Assembly: GCF_932294415.1 (NCBI RefSeq)
Contig: NC_065545.1
Location: forward strand, 17,798,857-17,862,856
DNA from: Quercus robur
Taxonomy: Eukaryota; Streptophyta; Magnoliopsida; Fagales; Fagaceae
DNA: 64,000 bases
Direction of reading: 5' to 3'
Made by a program: the position numbers and the translations under genes. Positions within the stretch are counted from its first letter, which is position 1, and each line of letters starts with the position of its first letter. Positions 50,911-61,844 of this stretch are shown piece after piece. The notes beneath the pieces are model-generated. The model was given only the letters and a program-made list of their open reading frames with translations, ran no database searches and was not told where the DNA came from.

Positions 50911-53900
50911 TATATATATATATATTTTTTTTTGGTAAACCAGACTTAACATTAAACTCAAATAATAGCGTTAGTACAAATCCTGTTGGAGAAAACTCCA
51001 TTACAATCATCCTCCAAGACCTTAAACAAGTCCACAGGCGGACTTGATAACAAAATAAACTCAACCTCTTGCTCAGCGCCTATTTTGGCTAACATGTCAG
51101 CACACCAGTTGGCCTTGCGGTAACAGTGGCTGAACTGAATCTGATGAAATCTGGACGCCAAAAGCCTACAGTCCTCCAATATGGGTGAAATTATAAAGTT
51201 TATATGGTTAGAATTCTTTAGAACGTCTACCACCATTTTTGCATCAATCTCAACAATAAGGCAAGAAATATTCATGTTACAGCAGAGTATCAAACCATCC
51301 CTCAGTCCCCAAAGTTCAGCAACAAAGCTATTTGTTGATCCAATATGCCTGGTGAAACCCGCCACCCAGCTACCATGTTCATCTCTGATGATGCCCCCAC
51401 AACCAGCCCGCTCCATACAGCTCATAGAAGACCCATCCGTGTTCAGTTTCTTCCAACCTGCTGGAGGTTTCTCCCACCTAATTCTTCTATTGACTCTTTG
51501 AACTGGATTTCTAGGTGAGCTCACATAATACAGAAACTCCAGTGCTTGATTATAGATTTCAGAAGGTAGACTTGGATTTGGACTTTTCCTTTGGAACATA
51601 AACAAATTCCTACTTTTCCACAAACTCCAAACCGCAAAGTTAAAAGTAATTCGCCATGGTGGCTTCCCTTGAACATAGCTACTCTGAACTTTCCCATTTG
51701 ATTGAAGCCATTCCTATAAATTGCTCATCCAGAAATCTCTATTTGTTTGCTTAACTCCCAACTGAATCCATACCTGTTTGGCTCTCTGACAATCTCTGAA
51801 AGCATGCAATATGGTTTCCGGTTCCCTTTGGCAGATGGGACATCCTTCATCAACCACCATTCCCCTCTTTGCAAGGCAATACTTGACACCAATGCTATTG
51901 TGAACACACCTCCATAAGAAAGTTTTAATCTTAGGTAGTGTCTCAGATTTCCAAATCCAGCTAGTGTTAAAAGGTTGCATAGAATCAGCTTCCCTGACAA
52001 GTGAATAAGCACTCTTAAGGTCAAACATTCCTCTAGCATTACCTACCCAAGCTAACCTATCCTTCCCTCCACCAACTATGGACATTGGAACAGCTTGAAT
52101 GACCGATTTAATATCAATAGGAAGATCGAAAGGTAATCTGATCCAATCCCAACCTGCATCTGTCAAAAGGTCTTTAACCTCCCATTGACTTGCTTCTTGT
52201 GTTAGCGGGCCATGGATCATCTGCCGTAGAGGGCCTTTACGAGTCCAATTACCCAGCCAAAAATTGAGTTTACTGTACCTATCAATCACCCACATACTAC
52301 CTTTATCAAAGGTCTCCCTACCCTTTTTAATGGCCCTCCAGATCTGGGAACAAGGCAATCGGTCAGAGTTGGCTGCACTGATTCTTCTACTGCTGCAATA
52401 CTTTCGTTTAAGAACTTGAGCCCATAATGCACCTTCTTTTGTGTGAAGATTCCAATTCAATTTTGCAAGAAGTGCAGTATTTCTGCCCTTGGCTTCCTGT
52501 AATCCCAACCTACCATCCTCTTTAGGCTTTGTAACTTTATGCCACCCAACCCAATGAACTTTCTTCGAAGTTTTCGATGAGCCCCATAGGAAATTTCTGT
52601 TAACCCGATCAATGCCATCCAATATTCTTCCTGGAAGATAGGTGCCCTGCATAACATAGGATGGAATGGATGCCGATGAAGCTTGAATTAAGACAGCCCG
52701 ACTAGCTAATGAGAGCATATTTGCTTTCCACCCCGCTAGCTTTTGTTTGACCCTCTCCAAAATGTAATTGAAATCATGGGATGATGTACCCGTATGCTTA
52801 ATGGGAAATCCAAGATATTTACCAAGTGACGGAGTGGATGCAAACCCAAGTATATCGCATAACGACTCTCTTGTATCTCTATCTACATTTGGAGAAAAAA
52901 AAGCTCTTGACTTAGTGATACTCACTGATTGCCCTGACATCAATCAAAAATCATTAAGGACATCTCTGATAGTGGAGCAATTCAGCCCATCTGCCTTCCC
53001 GAATAACATTAAGTCGTCCGCAAAGAACAATGTGAAAACGCAGGACCACTTTGGGATGCCTTCACAGGCTGCCACAACTTAGCCTCACATTTTTCAAGTA
53101 TAAGTTGACCGAGGTAGTCCATACAGAGGATAAATAGATACGGGGATAAAGGATCTCCTTGCCTAATCCCCCTTGAAGGATAAATTGGCTCTAAAGCTTC
53201 ACCATTGACCAAAATTGAAGTTGAGACTGTGGATACACAACTCATAATGATATCAATTAAATTTGCTGGCAAATTGGCTCTAATTAGCATCTCTCTAATA
53301 AAGCTCCACTCAAGCTTATCATATGTCTTCTCCAAATCAATTTTTAGAGCCATATATCCTACTTTCCCCTTTTTTTTTTTGCTCAGAGTGTGAATAATCT
53401 CTTGCACTATGATTGCATTATCATTGCCTTTCCTTCCCGGAACAATGGTTGTTTGGAGAGGGAAAATAATCTTCTCCAAATGAGGCCTTAATCTAGCAAC
53501 AATAATCTTTGTGATCACTTTATAAATTGTATTGCGTAAACTAATTGGCCTGTAGTTACCTAGAGTCTCCGGACCGTGAATCTTTGGAATAAGAACAATG
53601 TGAGTCCTATTCAAGAACTCTGACACTTTTCTCTCTACAAACACCTTTTTGACCATATCAATCACTGAATTGCCAACAATCAACCAAAATCTGTGAAAGA
53701 AACTCGCATGTAACCCATCTGGGCCCGGGGCCTTGAAAGCCTTGAGAGGCCACAAGGCAAATTTTATTTCTTCCACCGAGACCTCCCCACCAATGCTCTC
53801 CTTTTCCTCATCTGATAACCTGCCCTACCAGTGAGTAACAATGGGTGCTAACCAAGAAGCACTATATAGAGAGGAGGTATACACTTCATTGAAACCACTC

Positions 53901-53930
53901 CTAATAACATCTTTAATTATAGACGTATTT
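50911..53930 (-). mobile_element. 5'-truncated L1-type LINE with RNase H domain
   Basis: The ORF2 remnant on the minus strand begins inside the region before reverse transcriptase (IKDVIRSGFNEVYTSS) and runs through APGPDGLHASFF, NYRPISL, RQGDPLSPYLFIL and FADDLMLFG, then a zf-RVT segment (CPICQREPETILHAFRDC), a C-terminal RNase H (NTDGSS, ADMLAKIGAE), a stop, and A9 before a TA run. The endonuclease is missing. Damage: TAG at 53825-53827, a 1-nt loss near 53035 just before FADD, TGA at 52944-52946 and TAG at 51714-51716. It is a dead copy but not a very old one. Its 3' end touches the gypsy element's right LTR. Confidence 0.9.
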
Positions 53931-56349
53931 GACTTTTTTTTTTCCCCTACTTTTTTCATGGGATAGCAACGAACACATTGATTAAATTAAAAATCTTAAT
54001 TTCAATAGGATTTAAATTCTATATCAAATGGAATTCTACCTCTATATATAAGCTTACTCTAATATGTGAATGCTTAAATCCTATGACAATGCAGGTTTGC
54101 ATTCTTTCTTCATTATTATTTTTTTCATTTTATTTAAGTTATTTTTCTTTAACTTCAAAAAAATTTAATAAAAACTTCTCACACAAGTACTTAAATTCAT
54201 GAATTCCACATTAGAAATTGATAGATAGATTAACCCAATTCATAATATTAACTTTTGTACTCATTTGTTATCTTCTGCAATAATTAGTTCAAGTTTTCGT
54301 TACATACTCGCACTTACTACACTTTCATTTCTCAAAGTGATAGAGGATACAAATAGGTATATTCTTTGTTCTTTTTCTACATTTATATCTTAATTTATGA
54401 TTTTTGTTAGTTTCTTAATTTTAAATTATGAATAAGTTTGACTATATTCTTAGTATTAAATTTTATGAATTAGCCTAAGAAACGTTTACTGATAATATAT
54501 AGCTTTATGACTTTATCAATAACTTTTTATTAACGTGATTTTAAAATATTTTGAATAGACAGTTAAATTAATTTATTAACATGATTTAAACTCCACTAAA
54601 TTCTTTTCAAGGTATTGGTTTTAAAAAAAAAATTCAAATTGATTTGCTAATTATTAACTGCTATGCATGTACTAACTTCTAACTACCAAACCAACAATTG
54701 AAATAACTAGACAGGGATAAGACACCACCACCACCACCACCGACCTACATGCAAGTATTTTTTACACTTTACATGCACTTAATTTGTCTTCCAAATAATA
54801 TGTATAGTTAGTTTGGTTTGGTTGTGTATATTATAGTTGTTTGTCACATATATTTTTTGGGTTAAATAGTTGAACAATGTTGAAATAACAAAACTTGCAA
54901 GATTGAAAAGAAGATTGATTATGAATGAACAATGATATCTCTATTATTAGCGCCATTACTTAGAGTTACAAACAATTTCATGATATAGTTAGAATTAGAA
55001 AGATAGATCTATATGTTCAGATTTGAAAGTAAGTTCACAAATATATATTTTTGGCTTTTAAATAATACTATTTAACTTTTATAATGTATAATGCTTTTGG
55101 AGTGATTATATTTATATATGGTTATAATAAGTGTTTTTGGGGTGATTATATTTATTTATATACGATTATAATTATTTAATGGTTCTTTAGACCTTTAACA
55201 ACATTAGTTATATTTTTATTTTTAGACTTATGTAAATATCATTGAGTTGATGTTACACTAACTTATGTTTTTATTGGGGCATTTTGATTGGAAAAATATA
55301 CACGCACATGTAGCATGATTTTTACATTCAATTACAAATTAATAATTCATTTAGCTATTATTTATTTTAATAAAATTATACGTTTTATGAGTTTATATCT
55401 AAAACTGTGCAACGCATGGGTCTTAAACTAGTAAAATAGTAATACATTCATGCGTCACACAAAGAATATAACCAGAGTATAATTTTTGTTTCAATTAGTA
55501 ATATCTTTGTTTTATATAAAAAAAATATTAAAAAAAAAAAAACAGACGAAAGATTATTTAACTGGGAGAATCCTATGTCAGTTGTAGAGGTTGATGGTAA
55601 CTGTTAATAGGAAACACCAATTGGAGTTGTAATATCATTGAAAGATTTATTGATAGGAAAGAGTAATATGATTTGGAATAAGAGTAATGTGTTGTTTTCT
55701 GGATTTTTTTTTATTTATTTTTTGCGCTAAATAGATTTGGCAGCAAGAATTTTTCATTTCTTTTTATTGTTTTAAGCTATTTGTAAGTAGTGATTTCACT
55801 CTTTTTTGTTAAATTATGTTATCAAAGGGCATTCTGGAGATTTAATACGACAAAAACACATATTTCTAACAAATTACACTTTGTATTAAAAAATTTAAAT
55901 CTATAAAAAATTGGTAAAAATAGGGGATAGTTCGCTAATTTACAATAACTCAAGTAAGAGACATTAGTCTATTTTAAGGTTTACAAGAATTGAAGTGTAT
56001 CCTATAGTTAAGGATGATAAAGTGAATTAACACACAAATTACTCTTATTTGAAACTCAATGTAGCGTAAAAATTAAACCTGGTTTGTTGTAAGTTGAAAC
56101 AATACCATTCCACATTCCATTCGAGCTGTGAAGAACAATATTCAAAAGCAGTGAAGAACAATATTCAAAAGCAGTGAAAACAAAATAAGCAAACAGAAAA
56201 ATGATATTTACAATGAAAACTCCAAGCAGTCAAGCACCAGGTTGCTTGCTATACAAAAATCGCCCTTGTAGAAATGCACCCACCAATGACATTTGATCCT
56301 TGGACAAGTGATTGAAGAAGCGTCACTCACACACCCACATTATACATAG
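53931..56349. other. AT-rich intergenic DNA with a possible old Helitron
   Basis: No gene seen. At 55405-55431 the plus strand has a weak hairpin (CTGTGCAACGCATGGG) followed by TTAAACTAG and a T, like the 3' end of the Helitron at 30403. A TCTATATATA at 54041 could be its 5' end, but the preceding base is C rather than A. The right end should hold the 3' UTR of DUF1218 copy B. Confidence 0.4.
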
Positions 56350-57494
56350 TCATATATTAGTTATGATAGTGTGGCTGTTTCCACTCTTAACAGGTTCCTC
56401 TTGTGCATCTTCTAAGAAATCCTCTCTTGCATTGATAGCTAACATAAGAGCAACCAACCAGAAGAGAGATGCATCCAAAGACACAAAAGCACCACCACCA
56501 AGGAGGCCTGTTTTAGCCGTGGGGCAATCTGTTTTGAGGTTGCGATGGACATTGCGGGACAGGTGAAATTGCTCTGTTAAAGTTGGCCATAATAGAAAGG
56601 TTGCCCCTAATCCAGTTGTAAACCTGAGTGCAAAATTTTACCATCATTAGTTTTAATCTGCGAGTAATATTAGGAATGCAACTTTTTACATAAGAGATTA
56701 GAGCAACAAAATCATTTTCATGTGAGTTGATTGCTAATACTATTTTTGTTATTATGCACCAATCAAACAAACCATATCAGTAGCTATAAAGAATGTTGTG
56801 TTCCTACATTTATTTTTAATTAGAAAACACAACAAGAGTAGCATAGAATGACTTTTGAGACTAGGTAAAGAATTTATACTTACAAAGCAACATTAAAGAA
56901 GATGGTGAAGTTGGTGCTTTTGAACAGAACAGAATTTGGAACTGATTTTCTTTGGTAAGGGTGAAAGAGTGACAAGTAGCCAACCACGGTAGAAGCCAAA
57001 AGAAACAAAAATGAGAGATAACCCAAAACAACTGTGGGACTTGATGGGTACTTGCAAATGATGACATCTTTCCCGGCAATTGGGGTGCCACCTGCAGGCT
57101 ATCAAAGCCCAACAAAACAAAAATCAAAGAAATTAATATCAATTTAAAAGAAGAAAAAAAAAAGGCATGCATTTGATTTAACTTAGCACTACAAATTGAA
57201 TTTCTCAAGGTAATATTCAGGCAAGTATTATAAATGAAATTTTTTTAAAATCAAAAATTAAAAAAAAAAAAAAAACATTGTGTAAGGAAACAGACAAATA
57301 GTAGCAATTAATTGGAAAAAATCTACTAAACAATACAATAAAATTTAATTAACATGTTAACAATGTGTTTTGGTGTCTTCGAGATATAAGGGAGATACAA
57401 ATACCTTCTTAGTCTCGGCAAAAATTCCAAATATGAAAGAGATCACACCAAGTGTACCCACAATAAGAGCCATCTTTGTTGCAGTGATGGCCAT
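56350..57494 (-). CDS. DUF1218 (Fb34-type) membrane protein, copy B
   Basis: Three coding exons, 57405-57494, 56884-57098 and 56350-56623, give 579 nt and 192 residues. The layout matches copy A: N-terminal hydrophobic segment MALIVGTLGVISFIFGIF, ICKYPSSPTVVLGYLSF, FFNVALFTTGLGATFLLWP, then HLSRNVHRNLKTDCPTAKTG, DASLFWLVALML and a short polar tail that differs from copy A. A 5'-UTR intron is likely (acceptor CACTTGCAG near 57541, donor AAG/GTAATG at about 58041). Introns are compact, whereas those of copy A are long. All four membrane spans are intact, so it should be functional. The two genes are a same-strand duplication whose spacer was filled by transposons. Confidence 0.93.
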
Positions 57495-58434
57495 GCTTAC
57501 AACCAAGATGACAATTGACAAATAACTTGATGCTGAACTCCTGCAAGTGTCAAAGTGAAAAATTAAGAAGAAAATACATGAAAGCAAATATGAGACACAT
57601 AAATAAGTTCATTATGAGAGGACCAAGGAGTAATATGGTCTATTACTAGGACCAATTGTCTAATGGGTGCATGAGATTGAACTTTCTACTTTGTGAATAA
57701 AAACACAAGCAATTATTTTCTCTGGTGATAAGTTGTACAAATCTCGTGGATGTTAGGCTCAAGAATAAATTCAAGACAAGTTGGAAATTGGCAAAATTTC
57801 TCCATCATATTATAAGAGTTGAAACCAAATTCAGATTGTGACAAGAACTCCAAATTATAATCATCATAAAAGATAAAATTTTGGATAACTCATGAGTCCA
57901 AATAGTCAACAAAATGCAATAATATTCACAAAAGAGAGTGGGGAAGCAACAAAGGGAGAAAAAAAAAAAAAAAAAACTACCCTTCAATAGATTAAAGAAA
58001 AAGAGAGATTGAAAAAAAGAAAAGAAAACAACCATTACCTTTGAAGGTTTGAAGTCTATGAAGATTGCAATTGAGATTTGTGTGATTATAAATAAGAGAA
58101 GGTGGAGAGTTCAAGTATGCATGTGGACAATTTTCACGGCAAAATTCAGGGCATGAATCTTGGACACTTTGACAGCACAGATTCAGAATCTTATTGGGAA
58201 TTTACCTTAAAACGGTTTTGGCTGTGCATTTTTACCTTAAACAGGTGCCTTTTGGCTGTCTCTTAGTTTGCTAGCTGTATTTCTTTTAGTCTTTTTTTAT
58301 AAATATTTTTCTATATTTGGTAATAACCTTAAAAATGAGATTAGGTTGTTTTCAATAGTTTCCATATTGATTCATAACTTTTTTTTATTTAGCTTGGCGT
58401 GTGATACAGTTGGTTTTCAAAAGTTTTAACAAAA

Positions 58435-58620
58435 AAAGTAATGCTACAACCACAAATTAACTATTTTACAATATTTTTAAAAACTATTGATGTAGCAAAT
58501 TCTTATTAGTTCTAATATGGATCCGCTATTAATATCACATTTATGTTTACCAATAATTATTGGAAAATCACTAAAACCATATTAGCCGTTTGTAAAAATA
58601 TTGTAAAATAGTTTGTACTC
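58435..58620. mobile_element. MITE of a common plant family (TAATGCTACAACCACAAA type)
   Basis: The left arm has CAAATTAACTATTTTACAAT and the right arm, in reverse, CAAACTATTTTACAATATTT, so the block folds back. The words GCTACAACCACAAATT and TCTAATATGGATCCGC match in kind the MITE pieces inside the PRMT5 intron 1 array. TSD not resolved. Confidence 0.5.
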
Positions 58621-59111
58621 TTTTCCATCAACCAAATATAGTTTTCCTTTAATTTTTTTTAATGCTATTAAACACTAAAAAACTCAACATTAAAACATTT
58701 TATATATAAAAAATTAGTTCTTTTTTCAACTTTTTTTTTTAATTTTCTATATTTGGTAATAACCTTAAAAATGAGATTATAGATTGCTTTTAATGGTTTC
58801 CATCTTGGTTTATAACTTCCTTTATTTTGCTTGGCTTGTGATATAGTTGGTTTCCAAAAGTTTTAACAAAAAACAATCTCTAAAAACTGAAAATATAGTT
58901 TTTTGTTGCTTATTGTTTACATATTGCTTTCTAACTTTTTTTTTTTTATTTTTTTATTTTTTTTTTTTTTTTAATAAGAAACTTCTTATATATAGCGTGG
59001 CATGAGATACAACTGTTTTACAAAAAAATTCAATAGGTTTTTCCATCAACCAAATATAGTTTTCCTTTAAATTTTTTTAATGCTATTAAACACCGAAAAA
59101 CTCAACATTAA

Positions 59112-59541
59112 GGTTATGTTTGGTAATAGTTTTTGTTTTCTATTTTCAAAAACTTGTTTTTGGGAATATAAAGAAATAACAATTTTCTTGTATTTTTAAA
59201 ATAAAAAACATGTTTGGTTAGTTGAAATAAAAAAAAAATAGTTTTTTGAAGAAAAAAATAGAAAATACTAAAATATATTGTTACTACGATTTGAACTCTA
59301 ATGATAACTTATTAAATAAGACAGATTCATTAAATTAAATGTGTATTTTCATTGACTTTTAAAAATTAGAAACTAAAAACAGCATTTTCTATATTTTCAA
59401 TTTCCTTCACAAATTGAGTTTTGAAAACAATTTTTGTTTTCTATTCATTTTGGATTGCCAAACAAGTTTTTTAGTCTCAAAAATAGAAAATTGTTTTTGG
59501 AAACAGAAAATAAGAGGAAAAACCAGTTACCAAACATATCC
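59112..59541. mobile_element. Tourist-like (PIF/Harbinger) MITE, 430 bp
   Basis: Inverted ends GGTTATGTTTGGTAA and (reverse) GGATATGTTTGGTAA, with the 3-bp TSD TAA at 59109-59111 and 59542-59544. Sister tandem units show the uninterrupted target (CAACATTAA then ACATT), which supports the boundaries. Confidence 0.8.
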
Positions 59542-59782
59542 TAACATTCTATAAAAAAAATTAATTCTTTTTTTTTTTTTTTAAGTTTTTTATTTTATTG
59601 CATATATTTGGTAATAACCTTAAAAATGAGATTAGGTTGTTTTCAATAGTTTCCATATTGGTTCATAATTTTCTTTATTTAGCTTGACGTGTGATATAAT
59701 TGGTTTCCAAAAGTTTTAACAAAAAAAATCTCTAAAAACTGAAATATAGTTTTCAGTTGACTATAGTTTCTATATTGCTTTC

Positions 59783-59833
<51 letters not shown>

Positions 59834-60052
59834 TAAGAAACTTCTTATATTTAGCATGGTATGAGATATGATTATTTTCCAAAAAAATTTAATAGGTTTT
59901 TCCATTAACCAAATATAGTTTTCCTTTAATTTTTTTTAATGTTACTAAGCACTGAAAAACTCGATATCGAAACAAACAGAGCGTTAATAAATTTTTGTAA
60001 TTTAGAGTATTCAAATTGCTCCCACAAGTTATTTGGTTGATAATTTATTTTA

Positions 60053-60231
60053 GTACAAAATTTAGGTACAGTTCCTTAAGTGTTATTTCTTAGGTTCTCC
60101 TCTTAAGATTCGGTCATATTACTATTTAACTAAAAAATACACTTCCATCCCATGAAAAAAAATCCACATGACAGAATTTTAAAAGAGGAACCTAAGGAAC
60201 AGCATCTAAGTACTGTACCTAAGTCTTGCTC
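60053..60231. mobile_element. Mutator-like MITE, 179 bp
   Basis: The arms fold back: TTTAGGTACAGTTCCTTAAG on the left and ACTTAGGTACAGTACTTAGA in reverse on the right. Flanks are TTTATTTTA at 60044-60052 and 60232-60240, a perfect 9-bp TSD. Confidence 0.8.
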
Positions 60232-60595
60232 TTTATTTTATTACACTTATTTTAATTTTTTTTAGTTTGATTGATTTTGATGAATTTGGAAAATTTGAAT
60301 ATAGTTTAAGCGTATTATATATTGCAATAATTTATTGAAAACACATGTTTAAATAATTGATAAAAACCCAATTTATCAATTATAAAAAAATAGCTTATAA
60401 TCAAATGTCAAATGCACACTTAATACAATATTGGATATTACAACACCATTAGACATTGTATCTAATATACAAAACTACTACTTTAATTGGGTTATTTTCT
60501 TTAGTCCTTATTTAGACCAAGTTAATGGGTATTTTATTATTATTTTTTTATTTTGTGATTTTTTTTTTAATTTTGTCATGGATCCCAAGTAATTA

Positions 60596-60742
60596 AGGAC
60601 CCATTTGGTAATGTTGTTCAATTATTTAAGTTTTTTAGAAATACGTGTGTATAAAAAAGTATTGTGAAAATTCATGTTGTGTTGTTAAATAACAAAAACT
60701 GTTATTTAAATACTCCTACCAAACACCCCCCCCCCCCCCCCC
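60596..60742. mobile_element. Possible small MITE ending in C17
   Basis: Ends are AGGACCCATTTGGTAATG and, in reverse, GGGGTGTTTGGTAGGAG. The right end runs into a C17 tract (60726-60742), which may have hidden the TSD. It resembles the element at 60791. Confidence 0.4.
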
Positions 60743-60790
60743 ACAAGATTTAAGGGCTATCCATGCAATAGAAAAAAATAAAAAGATTTA

Positions 60791-60930
60791 GAGCCCGTTT
60801 GGTAGAGCATTTTAGTAATATGTTTTCAGTTTTCAAACAACATTTCATGTATTTTTATGCATTTTTTTACCCACACGTATTTCAAAAAGATACAAACAAC
60901 ATTATTCAAACTACTCTATCAAACACTCCC
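60791..60930. mobile_element. Tourist-like MITE, 140 bp
   Basis: Ends GAGCCCGTTTGGTAGAG and, in reverse, GGGAGTGTTTGATAGAG, with TTA at 60788-60790 and 60931-60933 as a 3-bp TSD. Confidence 0.7.
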
Positions 60931-61065
60931 TTAAAAGTTGTGTGGTCCAGGGAACTTGAGGGGCGTTTTTGTCCTTGCGTAGACAGCAAAGAATGAAGTG
61001 GGAACATGTAAAGGGGTAGTTTTGTCAATAAGCAAGTAGTATGATTTTGTAACCGAAGCGAGCTT

Positions 61066-61107
61066 GTCCCATATCGACTAGATAGTTAGCAAGACTTCAC
61101 GTTATAA
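61066..61107 (+). promoter_or_regulatory. USE and TATA box of the U3 gene
   Basis: GTCCCATATCG at 61066-61076 matches the plant upstream sequence element RTCCCACATCG with one change. TTATAA lies at 61102-61107, 25 bp further, and the RNA starts 24 bp after that. This shorter USE-TATA spacing is the one used for Pol III, which transcribes plant U3. Confidence 0.8.
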
Positions 61108-61130
61108 CACTGGCTTCAGCTTATTTGGTC

Positions 61131-61346
61131 ACGACCTTACTTGAACAGGATCTGTTCTATAGGATCGTACCTCTGTATCCTTGATCACAAAGGAGACAGG
61201 ACCTAAACCCGGTGGATGAATCATGGCCGTGCGATCAGAGCGTGATTAACGGTCTTTGGTGCTTCTGATTGAGGCACCAATCTGTAGATGATCGTTCTCA
61301 ACTGGGCCTGGCCCAGTTGGGATGGTCGCATGGCTGTCTGACGGGC
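61131..61346 (+). ncRNA. U3: U3 small nucleolar RNA
   Basis: The sequence begins ACGACCTTACTTGAACAGGA and continues TCTGTTCTATAGGATCGTACC, the conserved plant U3 5' domain. Further on are GGTGGATGAATCATGG (box C'), AGAGCGTGAT (box B), GGTGCTTCTGATTGAGGCACC (a hairpin), TGTAGATGATCG (box C) and GTCTGAC (box D at about 61337-61342). U3 guides early 18S pre-rRNA cleavage in the nucleolus. Length of about 216 nt fits plant U3. A T5 run (61360-61364) downstream could end Pol III transcription. Compared with the consensus I recall, there is an extra A in the box C' region and a few substitutions, so it could be a slightly diverged copy; the intact promoter favours a live gene. The exact 3' end is approximate. 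Confidence 0.85.
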
Positions 61347-61369
61347 TTCCATACAAAACTTTTTGCTTT

Positions 61370-61844
61370 TGTTCCTATTTCCATGCACAGTGTTTGATAA
61401 AATTCCCAACTGATGTTTTGTTCATAACACTCACATATATTAGTATTACATATATGTCTCTCTGTTTTTCACTCAATTATCGTCTTGGAGATTTATTTCT
61501 AGTCCTATAATCTACCATTAAGTATAATTAAGTATGCGGTTCAATATTCAGTTTGCCATTTGAGCCTTTTTTGGGTAATTTGAGTTATTGTTTGAGCCTT
61601 TTTTTTAACTCCAAAAATTTAATTGGTAATTCAAATGAATAGCCTTCTGAGGCTTATGAAACGTAGACGAAATACCAAAAGCTTCATGGTTCATGAGAAT
61701 CTCATTTTCCCCAAAAAATACAATGGTTGTTTTGTTTCTGGTAACCACACAAATAGACCCTTCAGCCTCACATCTCTTACCATATAAAAGTTCACAAAGA
61801 AACCAAAATCGTACAACACAATTGTTCTCTAATACTTCTTAACA
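61370..61844 (+). promoter_or_regulatory. Promoter of the CER2-like gene
   Basis: A TATAAAA at 61793-61799 lies about 45 bp before the ATG at 61845, giving room for a short leader. Nothing else is recognised between the U3 gene and this start. Confidence 0.55.

Larger units (their letters stand above)
58311..59990. repeat. Three about 430-bp tandem units with nested MITEs
   Basis: TATATTTGGTAATAACC recurs near 58311, 58747 and 59602, each followed by the same run of words (GATTAGGTTGTTTTC, GGTTTCCAAAAGTTTTAAC, AACCAAATATAGTTTTCC). Unit 1 has lost or replaced part by a MITE at 58435-58620; unit 2 is enlarged by the Tourist-like MITE at 59112. After removing that MITE the spacing is about 420-436 bp. 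T runs of 20-46 bases lie near 58935-58971 and 59777-59826. Confidence 0.75.

Noticed and set aside
50958-51623. A stand-alone host RNase H gene
   Set aside because: It follows the zf-RVT segment of the LINE in the same frame register and ends at the LINE's A tail, so it is the LINE's own C-terminal domain.
54041-55431. A second full Helitron
   Set aside because: The 3' end at 55431 is plausible, but the hairpin is weak and the proposed 5' end lacks the required preceding A, so it is only noted within the intergenic entry.
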